Of a DNA stretch of 6,516 nt, positions 1-6,452 are shown in pieces. The number at the start of each line of letters is the position of its first letter. Position 1 is the first letter of the stretch. Under the pieces are notes generated by a model. It was not told the DNA's origin, did no database searches, and was given only the letters and a program-made list of their open reading frames with translations. Made by a program: the position numbers and the translations under genes. This stretch comes from Verrucomicrobiota bacterium (GTDB lineage Bacteria > Verrucomicrobiota > Verrucomicrobiia > Chthoniobacterales > JAFAMB01): assembly GCA_019242435.1 (NCBI GenBank), contig JAFAVN010000385.1:1-6516 (forward strand), in the 5' to 3' direction.

Positions 1-242
1 TTGGCACCGCGGGCAACTAGATTTTGCTCAAACTGCACCAGATACCTATCCAGGTTGCGGATTGCCTCTGCTTTCACCGCTGCCGCTCGGTCTCGAGCCG
101 ATTCCCAGCTTTGGTACCGGATCGCCTGCGTGCCTCGCGTTTTTTCGTAACCTGCTAACGCCTGACGGATTAATTGCCGGTGTTCCAGATCCGCTACCAA
201 CCGGGTTGCATCAGCGTTAAATTGGGAAGCAGGGGAAGCCAT
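1..242 (-). CDS. lutB: LutB, L-lactate oxidation iron-sulfur subunit, N-terminal part (runs off window)
   Basis: Only the first 80 codons are present; the gene continues past base 1. It starts at the ATG whose complement is at 240-242. Visible pieces are ADLEHRQLIRQAL near residues 17-30, YEKTRG near 33-38, and AEAIRNLDRYLVQFEQNL near 58-75 followed by ARGA. These match the N-terminus of the LutB/YkgF family, where the segment 'hLDrYLeqFE.n..arGa' leads into the LUD domain; the ferredoxin-like Fe-S region would lie outside the window. LutB works with LutA and LutC in the cytoplasm to oxidise L-lactate to pyruvate. The frame stays open upstream to a TAA near base 304 but holds no other ATG or GTG, so this start is the only reasonable one. 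No purine-rich Shine-Dalgarno is visible before it; the upstream bases are a heptamer repeat. It lies 98 bases after lutA. Family assignment is strong; the symbol rests on the fragment plus its neighbour lutA. Confidence 0.85.
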   Translation of the reverse strand, partial: MASPASQFNADATRLVADLEHRQLIRQALAGYEKTRGTQAIRYQSWESARDRAAAVKAEAIRNLDRYLVQFEQNLVARGA

Positions 243-248
243 TAGAGA

Positions 249-275
249 AGTGATTAGTGATAAGTGTTTAGTAGG
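249..275. repeat. Degenerate heptamer tandem repeat upstream of lutB
   Basis: On the plus strand the units are AGTGATT, AGTGATA and AGTGTTT, followed by a partial AGTAGG, giving about 3.5 copies with a period of 7. In the coding direction these read as AAACACT, TATCACT, AATCACT and end only 6 bases before the lutB start codon, where a ribosome binding site would be expected. Seen directly. The array resembles the short tandemly repeated heptamers found between genes in several bacterial groups, but whether this unit is repeated elsewhere in this genome cannot be seen here. Confidence 0.7.
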
Positions 276-306
276 AGATCGGGAAGCCTCGCCAAAACGG
301 ATTTAA

Positions 307-324
307 ATCTGCGTAATCTGCGGA
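307..324. repeat. Two-copy 9-base direct repeat in the lutA-lutB spacer
   Basis: ATCTGCGTA is followed directly by ATCTGCGGA, two 9-base units differing at one position. It is flanked by the perfect 10-base palindrome GATTTAAATC at 300-309, which overlaps the first unit, and the flank CGGAT (298-302) is repeated at 321-325. From memory, strings of the CTGCGTAATCTGCGGAT type recur between genes in environmental bacteria such as Verrucomicrobiota; that is recall, not a search. It lies 17 bases past the lutA stop codon. It is short and has no T-tract, so I do not call it a terminator. Confidence 0.55.
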
Positions 325-340
325 TCATACGTAGTTTGAA

Positions 341-1060
341 TTAACGAAAATTCGCTAAGACCTCGGCCAGATGCAGGGTTCTGAGTTTGGAACCTGAGCG
401 TTTCAGCAGACCTTCCAAATGCATTAAGCAACTGGAATCGTTCGAGATGAGGTAATCCGCGCCGGTGTTGCTCGCGAGCGAACATTTGGTTTCACCCATG
501 GCCGTTGAGATCATGGGGAATTTGACTGCGAACAGCCCGCCAAAACCGCAGCAAGTAGTCACATCTTCCATCTCCACCAAAGTGAGCTCCCTAACGTTTT
601 CTAAGAGTCGTCGCGGTTGACTCTGTACGCCGAGTTCTCGCAGACCATGACAACCATCATGGAAGGTCGCGGTTCCCCGGAAACGGCTCCCTAGATCGGT
701 AACTCCGAGCTTGTCTACCAGGAATTCAGAGAACTCAAAGGTCTTGCTTCCCAACTCTCTCGCCGCCGCTTCCTGTGGATCACCGGCGAACAGCTCCCGA
801 TAAAAGACTCGCAGCATTGTCGCACACGAGCCGGATGGGACGACCACGGCTTCGGCGCCGGCTAATCGGTGGAGCACTTTAACCGCTATGCTTTTCGCTT
901 CCGGCCAATAACCGGCGTTGAACGCTGGTTGCCCGCAGCAGACCAACTCGTCATCAAATTCGACCTTATGTCCCAGGCGTTCCAACACGCGAACCACACT
1001 CAGGCCCACCCCGGGATAAAATTGATCGATATAGCAGGGTATGAAAAGCGAGATTCTCAC
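341..1060 (-). CDS. lutA: LutA, L-lactate oxidation (Fe-S)-binding subunit with two cysteine-rich CCG domains
   Basis: This 239-residue cytoplasmic protein is a subunit of the LutABC (YkgEFG) L-lactate dehydrogenase complex, which makes pyruvate from L-lactate. Two CCG-type cysteine-rich domains, as in HdrB-like proteins, are clear: C9, C41-C42-G43 and PSGSC ending at C79; then HDGCHGLRELG with C137, C170-C171-G172 and SSCLMH with C211. Each probably helps bind an Fe-S cluster. The length equals my recollection of E. coli YkgE. The start is GTG (complement at 1058-1060), which shares four bases (GTGA) with the end of the upstream aldolase/dehydrogenase gene. The ATG a few bases earlier reads straight into that TGA and is excluded. 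Translation is therefore probably coupled, and lutA is part of the rhamnose operon. Its likely job here is to consume the L-lactate made by the preceding enzyme. The nearby YkgE-like glycolate oxidase subunit GlcF is larger and is less likely. Confidence 0.93.
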   Translation of the reverse strand: MRISLFIPCYIDQFYPGVGLSVVRVLERLGHKVEFDDELVCCGQPAFNAGYWPEAKSIAVKVLHRLAGAEAVVVPSGSCATMLRVFYRELFAGDPQEAAARELGSKTFEFSEFLVDKLGVTDLGSRFRGTATFHDGCHGLRELGVQSQPRRLLENVRELTLVEMEDVTTCCGFGGLFAVKFPMISTAMGETKCSLASNTGADYLISNDSSCLMHLEGLLKRSGSKLRTLHLAEVLANFR

Positions 1061-3234
1061 CGCATAAACGCTTCCGCCAAGCCGCCGTCTACCGCGATGA
1101 TCTGTCCAGTAGTCTTTGATAGGCGATTCGATAATAACAGAAAATAGGCTTCTGCCTGGTCCTTGGGCAGGATCGGTTCTTTCAATAGGCTCCTCTCCGC
1201 ATAATACCGGGAAAGTTTCGCCACCAATGACTGAGTTGGTTCGTCTTCCGTAAAAGACACCTGATATTTCGCCAAGGACGAGATAACGCGTTCGCGCGGG
1301 AACATGGTACTCCCTTGTACAACGGTAGCCGGAGCAACTCCATTCACCCGGGCTAGCGGCGCTAACTCGATCGCTAACTCTCGTACCAAGTGATTTACCG
1401 CGGACTTACTAACGTCATAAGCAAAGCTTCCTTTTTTGGCTACGACCGCGTTCGCACTGGAAGTCAGCACCACCGATCCGGTGAGCTTCTGCTCTCGTAA
1501 CAGCTTGCCAAATTCGTCCGTTACGACGTAAGAGCCGGTGACATTGATATCCAGAGTAAACCGGAATTTGTCATCCGCGATTCTACCCGAAGAGTCGGGC
1601 GGGACGAACACGCCCGCTGTGACGACCAAGTCATCGATACCGCCATAGGCAAGCACTGCTTGCTTGAGAAGATTACGGACACTTTCCCGGCTAGTTATAT
1701 TTGTGGCCAGGCCGATCGCCGGGCCGCACCGCGAAATGCCGGAGCCGGCTACACCAATCCCCTCGCCCAATTTGCGAATAACTTCGTTTGCCGTTTCGAC
1801 TGCTGCTTCGGCCGACAGATCCGCCGAGACCACGTGCGCACCTTCGCCGGAAACTCGATGAGATAACTCTTTCCCGATTCCGCTCCCGGCTCCGACAATT
1901 AATACGACCCGTCGAGCTAACTCTTTTTCCGGAGGCATCCGCCGGAGTTTGGCTTCTTCCAGTTGCCAGTATTCAATGTCAAACGCCTCCTGAACAGGCA
2001 GGGCGATATACGAACTAATGGCTTCGGCGTCGCGCATCACTTCCACCGCGCAATTGTAGAATTCGGCGGTCACCCTGGACTCACTTTTATCCTTCCCCCA
2101 CGCCGCCATTCCTAAACCTGGAATCAAAACCACAGTTGGGTTTGGATCGCGGATCGGTGGTGAATCCGGCCGGCGGCAATTCTGATAGTACCTCTGATAA
2201 CTGTCCCGGTAAGCATTCAGTCGTGTGGTTAGTACCGAGCGTAATGCGGCGAGATTCTTCGAGGCCGGATCCCAGTCGACATAAAGCGGTTGGATCTTGG
2301 TGCGCAGGAAATGATCCGGACAGGACGTTCCGAGAGCAGCTAACCGGGCAGCATCATGGCTATTAACAAAACGGAGAATGTTCTCATCATATTGCAAAGT
2401 GGCGATTAAGCGTTTCGTCTGGCTGATCTGGCCACGCAACCAGGGTAACAGCTCGAACCACCATGCTTCCCGGTCGGTATTGGAGATTGGAGCATATCTT
2501 TCTCCACCAAAGGTATTCTCACCTTTATCCTTAGAAGCGATGTACGCAGCCGCTCGTTCGATCAGGCTCAGCGAGATTTCATAACATTCCTTATCGTCAT
2601 TGGCCCAGTTGATGAGGCCATGCTGCCCCAGAATAGCGCCTTTCGCCTTTGGGAATTGTTCACAAGCTGCTTCTAACCGAAGGCCTAAATCGAAGCCGGG
2701 CCGCTGCCAGGGCAGCCAAAATACATCTTCACCGTAAATCTCCCGAGTCAATCGCTCACCATCTTTGGCAGCGGCAACCGAGATGACCGCGTTAGGATGG
2801 GTGTGATCGACATGCCGGTGCGGCACGAATCCGTGGAGCGGCGTATCGATAGAGGAAGCCCGAGGATTCAAATTAAACGTGCAATGGGGATAAGCCGCCA
2901 CCATCGAGTCCTCCACCTCGGTTTTCTGTCCCTTATCAGGAGAGGCCTCATACAGCGATCGGAGCCGTTCGAGCCCTCGCATATACAGGCTCGCAAAATT
3001 TTCCTTTCTCGACGTTCGCAGATCGCCACCGGAACCTTTGACCCAAAGCACATCTACCTTCTCCCCGGTTAACGGGTCGACCTGCGAAATTTTGGCAGAG
3101 GTGTTACCGCCTCCCGTGTTCGTGATCCGCTGATCCGAACCGAGCAAATTAGATCGATAAATTAAGCGCTCAACCGGGTCTAACGTGTCCGCCTTAGCAT
3201 CGTCCCATAGGTAATCAACATAGTGTGTCTTCAT
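1057..3234 (-). CDS. rhaEW: Bifunctional L-rhamnulose-1-phosphate aldolase / L-lactaldehyde dehydrogenase (RhaEW type)
   Basis: This 725-residue cytoplasmic enzyme joins two steps. The N-terminal class II aldolase/adducin domain (about 20-240) shows the NTGGGNTSAK phosphate-binding loop (39-48), a zinc-site HTH pair (H144, H146) and a third candidate His in LGQHG (H205). A linker of about 200 residues follows. The C-terminal short-chain dehydrogenase domain (about 440-725) has GAGSGIG (448-454), acidic D472 at the end of the second strand (suggesting NAD rather than NADP), N564, S592/S593 in TSSANAV, and the catalytic pair Y606 and K610 (YDVSK). It ends in KTTGQIIAVDGGLAEAF, as this fusion family does. 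The expected reactions are L-rhamnulose-1-phosphate to DHAP plus L-lactaldehyde, then L-lactaldehyde to L-lactate. Its ATG overlaps the rhaB stop by four bases (ATGA, 3231-3234), and its own TGA overlaps the lutA GTG. The aldolase could act on a related deoxysugar phosphate such as fuculose-1-phosphate, but the adjacent rhaB favours rhamnose. Confidence 0.93.
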   Translation of the reverse strand: MKTHYVDYLWDDAKADTLDPVERLIYRSNLLGSDQRITNTGGGNTSAKISQVDPLTGEKVDVLWVKGSGGDLRTSRKENFASLYMRGLERLRSLYEASPDKGQKTEVEDSMVAAYPHCTFNLNPRASSIDTPLHGFVPHRHVDHTHPNAVISVAAAKDGERLTREIYGEDVFWLPWQRPGFDLGLRLEAACEQFPKAKGAILGQHGLINWANDDKECYEISLSLIERAAAYIASKDKGENTFGGERYAPISNTDREAWWFELLPWLRGQISQTKRLIATLQYDENILRFVNSHDAARLAALGTSCPDHFLRTKIQPLYVDWDPASKNLAALRSVLTTRLNAYRDSYQRYYQNCRRPDSPPIRDPNPTVVLIPGLGMAAWGKDKSESRVTAEFYNCAVEVMRDAEAISSYIALPVQEAFDIEYWQLEEAKLRRMPPEKELARRVVLIVGAGSGIGKELSHRVSGEGAHVVSADLSAEAAVETANEVIRKLGEGIGVAGSGISRCGPAIGLATNITSRESVRNLLKQAVLAYGGIDDLVVTAGVFVPPDSSGRIADDKFRFTLDINVTGSYVVTDEFGKLLREQKLTGSVVLTSSANAVVAKKGSFAYDVSKSAVNHLVRELAIELAPLARVNGVAPATVVQGSTMFPRERVISSLAKYQVSFTEDEPTQSLVAKLSRYYAERSLLKEPILPKDQAEAYFLLLSNRLSKTTGQIIAVDGGLAEAFMR

Positions 3235-4706
3235 TGGCTAAATTTCTCATAACGCTGCAGAGCTTCCGCCCATGGTGCTGAGTCAGTCGGCTCAAATTCT
3301 TCGATGGTATAAGAGTTGCGAATCACCTCTCTCAAGTCCGCGAGTGATCCAAGATCCCCCGAGGCAACTGCTTGTATCAAAATGTTACCGAGGGCAGTCG
3401 CTTCAATCGGGCCGGCGGTCACGGGGATTCCAGCCGCACTAGCAGTGAAGCGATTCAATAGCCGGTTCTGGCTCCCGCCGCCAACGACATGCAGCACTTG
3501 AATTTTACGACCAAGCATCGATTGCAACTGAGAGACTTGAAAGGCGTAGCTCAGCGCCAGGCTCTCCAAAATACATCTGGCCAAGGCCGCAGGGGTATCC
3601 GGAATTGGCTGACTGGTTCGCTTACAGAAAGCCTGCACTTTTTCGATCATCTGCCCGGGCTTGAGGAATTCGGGCTGATTCGGGTGAATCAGCGACTGCA
3701 ATGGAGTTGCCGCTTCGGCTTCGCGTACCAGCGCTGGATAATCAATATCCGTGCCGCGTTGCGCCAGTTCTCGCCTGGTCTCCTGGAGAATCCAAAGCCC
3801 GAGAATGTTCTTCAGAAAACGAACCGTACCTTCGAATCCGAGCTCATTGGTATAATTGTTCGTGAGACAGCTCTCTTCTAGAAAAGGCTGCTTCAGCTCA
3901 ACTCCCAGCAGAGACCACGTACCTGAGCTTAGATAAGCCCAGTGTTCGCCGCGAGCAGGCACCGCAGCTACCGCCGCACCGGTATCATGGGAGCAACTGG
4001 CGAAAATTGGAAACGATCGCAGATTGAGTCTGGTCGCCAGCTCCGAGCTAAGCAAGCCGATCTTTGTTCCGGACTGAACCACTGGTGCAAAAACGCGTTT
4101 TGGTAGTCCTAATAAATCGACCAGCCGATCCGACCAGCGATTCTCGACGGGACTAAAGACTTGAGTGGTGCTGGCGTAGCTTCTTTCCGTGCAGGCTTCT
4201 TGGCAAAGCAGGAAATGGACATAGTCAGCAATCCCGAGGAAATGCTTTGCCAACTGCACTAACGGGCGTCGATTCAGCGCATCGTCGAAAAGCTGGTACA
4301 GGGTGTTAATCTGCATGAACTGTACCCCCGTTTCTTTGAAAACCAATTCACGGCCGGCTTTCTTTAGAAACCCCGGAAAGGCCGTATCCGTACGCCCGTC
4401 TCTGTAATGGAACGGCAACCCCAGCAACGGCTCGGTTTGAGAAAAATAAGCGTAATCGACGCCCCAAGCATCAACGCTCAATCCAGCGACATCGCGGGTC
4501 TTTTTAGCAACGGCGCTCAAGCCGTTCTGGATCTCATCATAAAACCTGGGCAAGTCCCAACGGAGAGAGCCATTCATAATTGTCGGGCCGGTCGGAAACC
4601 GGTGACACTCTTCCAATCGAACACGGCCTTCTGCTAAGGAACCGAGTACGACGCGGCCGCTCTCCGCGCCGAGATCACAGGCAACAAAATTTTTGGCGCT
4701 ACTCAT
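3231..4706 (-). CDS. rhaB: L-rhamnulokinase (FGGY carbohydrate kinase)
   Basis: This 491-residue cytoplasmic kinase phosphorylates L-rhamnulose to L-rhamnulose-1-phosphate with ATP. The FGGY fold is read from DLGAESGR (11-18, first phosphate loop), SVDAWGVDY (77-85), CSHDTGAAVAAVPA (238-251) with the probable catalytic base D241, YLSSGTWSLLGVE (258-270), and the ATP-side GGGSQNRLLN (409-418) followed by AGPIEATALGN (431-441). SGTWSLLGVE and GPIEATALGN are typical of RhaB rather than of glycerol or xylulose kinases. The length is normal for RhaB (about 490) and no lesion is seen. The ATG at 4704-4706 gives a normal N-terminus; the ATG further upstream at about 4732-4734 is out of frame. The Shine-Dalgarno is weak. 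It is the first gene of the tightly packed rhaB-rhaEW-lutA group and lies about 45 bases downstream of a GTAC palindrome. An L-fuculokinase role is possible but the motifs and the following RhaEW gene argue against it. Confidence 0.94.
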   Translation of the reverse strand: MSSAKNFVACDLGAESGRVVLGSLAEGRVRLEECHRFPTGPTIMNGSLRWDLPRFYDEIQNGLSAVAKKTRDVAGLSVDAWGVDYAYFSQTEPLLGLPFHYRDGRTDTAFPGFLKKAGRELVFKETGVQFMQINTLYQLFDDALNRRPLVQLAKHFLGIADYVHFLLCQEACTERSYASTTQVFSPVENRWSDRLVDLLGLPKRVFAPVVQSGTKIGLLSSELATRLNLRSFPIFASCSHDTGAAVAAVPARGEHWAYLSSGTWSLLGVELKQPFLEESCLTNNYTNELGFEGTVRFLKNILGLWILQETRRELAQRGTDIDYPALVREAEAATPLQSLIHPNQPEFLKPGQMIEKVQAFCKRTSQPIPDTPAALARCILESLALSYAFQVSQLQSMLGRKIQVLHVVGGGSQNRLLNRFTASAAGIPVTAGPIEATALGNILIQAVASGDLGSLADLREVIRNSYTIEEFEPTDSAPWAEALQRYEKFSQ

Positions 4707-4750
4707 TTTGTTGGGGGAAACGGAACGGGTTCATGCCGTGGTCGGTACAT

Positions 4751-4764
4751 CTGTACTCGTACAG
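4751..4764. promoter_or_regulatory. Candidate operator: 6-2-6 palindrome CTGTAC-N2-GTACAG upstream of rhaB
   Basis: CTGTAC TC GTACAG is a perfect 6+6 inverted repeat with a 2-base spacer, centred about 51 bases before the rhaB start codon, in the only sizeable gap in front of the rha/lut group. A third GTAC at 4745-4748 is spaced 8 bases from the one at 4753, so the three GTAC sites at 4745, 4753 and 4759 form a cluster. The shape recalls GntR/AraR-type operators built on GTAC half-sites. The most -10-like hexamer on the minus strand is TATGAT (complement at 4814-4819), 49 bases upstream, but it lacks a good -35 box. If it is used, the palindrome would lie in the leader as a roadblock site. 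The rest of the 249-base gap (4707-4955) shows no ORF or clear terminator. The regulator is not in the window. Confidence 0.5.
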
Positions 4765-4955
4765 TAATACTCCAACGCAAGTCGATTCATCCCGAATGGA
4801 CGAAATGAGAGAAATCATACAAAAAATGACAAACCCGCTGAATTGACGTAAGCACCCGATTCAGAGCAGAAATTGATCTGACGTCGGCTTGGCGCCCCAG
4901 ATCGGGAGAAAAAAACTGGCACAACGAAGCAGGTAACGGAGACGAAATACCGGCT

Positions 4956-6440
4956 TCAGGAAAATTTGGATACCACTGGAACCGCGGCCTTGCCGATAGC
5001 AGCCGCGCTCGGAAGATCTTCCACTCTCAAACACAAATCCATGAGTTCCTGAACCTGTTGCCGTCCAAGAATCCCCTCCGCCAGATCCGCAAACTTCACT
5101 TTCAGTTGGCCGGTGGTCATTGGCACTTCCAGGCTGCCGACGGCGTGCTCGATGAACTTATGCAATGTACGACCGTCAATTAAAGTAATAGCGACGTCTA
5201 CCTGCTCCGGCTTGATTGCGGCATCGATAACTGGAACAACCTTGTCGCGCAGGAGGACAATGGACGGGTCGTTAACCGCTTGGTCACTGAATTGTTTTTC
5301 GCCGGCTGCGCCTTGAACAATAGCAACCGCTACTGCGTGGTAGATGCTGAATTTCCCTTCGAGGCCAGTCCGGGGGGCCTTCTTTCCAGTTAGCTCGAGC
5401 ACTAACGGATTTACTCTAAGATCGATCCGCTTAACCTGGTCAGCGGTGACTTTGTCCGCATTGCGCAGTTGGATAGCAGCGTCAATGGCCGGATGCATAA
5501 CAATACCGCAAGCGAACGGCTTGTAAGTGTTCAAGAGCGCTTCGTAGCGTTTGCCGAGTCCGTCGATTATCTCGCGATAATCCTGCTTGGTTGAGATCGT
5601 ATTCGCCCAGCCTCGCTTAGCTTCGATCATTTGATTCGAGCTGGTAAAGTTCTTGCCCGCGAGAATCGCCGCAAACAAGCCGTTCGCAGCAGCCCGCCCA
5701 GGATTGAAACTCTTGTTCATGGAGCCGAACGATTCTCTCAACCCGACAGGTTGAGAGGCAGCGAGACCTAGCGCCCAAACCATCTGTTGCTCGGATAGAG
5801 CCAGCAACTTGCCGGCGGCGGCGGCGGCGCCGAACACGCCCGCTGTGCCCGTGATATGCCAGCCTCGATCGTAGTGGTCCGGATAGACAGCGTTTCCGAT
5901 CCGGCATTCCGTCTCTATTCCAAGGACCAAAGCATTCAGGAATTCTTGCCCGGACACCGGATGATATTCTGCCAGCGCCAATATCGCCGAAGCGACCGGG
6001 CCAGCCGGATGAATGATTGTCTTCAGATGGGTGTCGTCATAATCGAAGATGTGGGAAGAGACTCCATTGACGAAGGCAGCGTCCATGACGTTCAGGCGGT
6101 CGTGCCGCCCTAGGATAGTGGCCTGCTCCGGGCCAGAAAAAGGCCGCAGCGCCTCGACGGCAACGTTTACTGTCTCGTGCCGCGAGCCGCCGACAGCCAC
6201 TCCCACCCAGTTGAGCAGTGTGCGCACTCCCTCCCCTCGTACGCTCTCCGGTAATTGCTCGTACTGCGCTTCCACGATGTACCGTGCGAGCATCCTGGTC
6301 ACCTCGGGAGCGGGAGTTGGCGAAGGGGTCATGGTCTCGTTGAGGGTAGCATGCTCAGCGCCAATCGATAAGTCTGGAGCCATAACTCCGGCCGCCGCAG
6401 CGGTGCTCGTCCAAAGAAAAGTCCGGCGGTCAATATTCAT
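4956..6440 (-). CDS. MmgE/PrpD family protein with a Tat export signal
   Basis: This is a 494-residue member of the MmgE/PrpD superfamily, which includes 2-methylcitrate dehydratase, cis-aconitate decarboxylase and iminodisuccinate epimerase. The N-terminus MNIDRRTFLW followed by an Ala-rich hydrophobic stretch to about residue 28 is a twin-arginine (Tat) signal with RRTFL at 5-9, so the protein is probably exported folded to the periplasm. The family core begins near 45. Positions matching the known active-site pattern are D133, T137 and H144 in FDYDDTH...IHPAG, H195 in GWHITGTAG, K243 in NKSFNPGRAA, H316 in CGIVMHPAID and Y367 in FSIYHA, so it looks catalytically intact. The ATG at 6440 is chosen over one 39 bases upstream because a GGAAGGA lies 5 bases before it and because the Tat motif then sits at the true N-terminus. 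The substrate is unknown. It lies 249 bases upstream of rhaB on the same strand; a link to rhamnose use is possible but not shown. Confidence 0.88.
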   Translation of the reverse strand: MNIDRRTFLWTSTAAAAGVMAPDLSIGAEHATLNETMTPSPTPAPEVTRMLARYIVEAQYEQLPESVRGEGVRTLLNWVGVAVGGSRHETVNVAVEALRPFSGPEQATILGRHDRLNVMDAAFVNGVSSHIFDYDDTHLKTIIHPAGPVASAILALAEYHPVSGQEFLNALVLGIETECRIGNAVYPDHYDRGWHITGTAGVFGAAAAAGKLLALSEQQMVWALGLAASQPVGLRESFGSMNKSFNPGRAAANGLFAAILAGKNFTSSNQMIEAKRGWANTISTKQDYREIIDGLGKRYEALLNTYKPFACGIVMHPAIDAAIQLRNADKVTADQVKRIDLRVNPLVLELTGKKAPRTGLEGKFSIYHAVAVAIVQGAAGEKQFSDQAVNDPSIVLLRDKVVPVIDAAIKPEQVDVAITLIDGRTLHKFIEHAVGSLEVPMTTGQLKVKFADLAEGILGRQQVQELMDLCLRVEDLPSAAAIGKAAVPVVSKFS

Positions 6441-6445
6441 AGGTA

Positions 6446-6452
6446 TCCTTCC
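6446..6452 (-). promoter_or_regulatory. Shine-Dalgarno GGAAGGA of the MmgE/PrpD gene
   Basis: On the minus strand GGAAGGA ends 5 bases before the ATG at 6438-6440, ideal spacing for a ribosome binding site. It decides the start: the longer reading from 6479 would place this site inside the coding region and would put 13 residues before the Tat motif. It is the clearest ribosome binding site in the window. Confidence 0.75.

Noticed and set aside
303..485. A 60-codon minus-strand reading frame spanning the lutA 3' end and the spacer
   Set aside because: It overlaps lutA in another frame, and its C-terminal residues come from the 9-base repeat. No ribosome binding site or family is recognisable.
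1605..1621. A 17-base string (CGAACACGCCCGCTGTG) repeated exactly at 5831-5847
   Set aside because: Both copies encode the pentapeptide TAGVF in frame, one in the SDR domain and one in the MmgE/PrpD core, where such residues are typical. Convergent codon choice explains it; the flanks do not match.
4580..4846. Plus-strand reading frame across the rhaB start and gap
   Set aside because: It is antisense to rhaB for about half its length, with no ribosome binding site or recognisable product. Other plus-strand frames inside the genes are likewise shadows.
4895..4945. Possible terminator after the MmgE/PrpD gene (T-tract on the minus strand at 4910-4916)
   Set aside because: No convincing GC-rich stem directly precedes the T-tract; the only pairing seen is about 4 bases long.
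5813..5827. (CGG)5 trinucleotide run inside the MmgE/PrpD gene
   Set aside because: It encodes an alanine run in an Ala-rich helix that is normal for the family at this place; there is no sign of expansion or frameshift.
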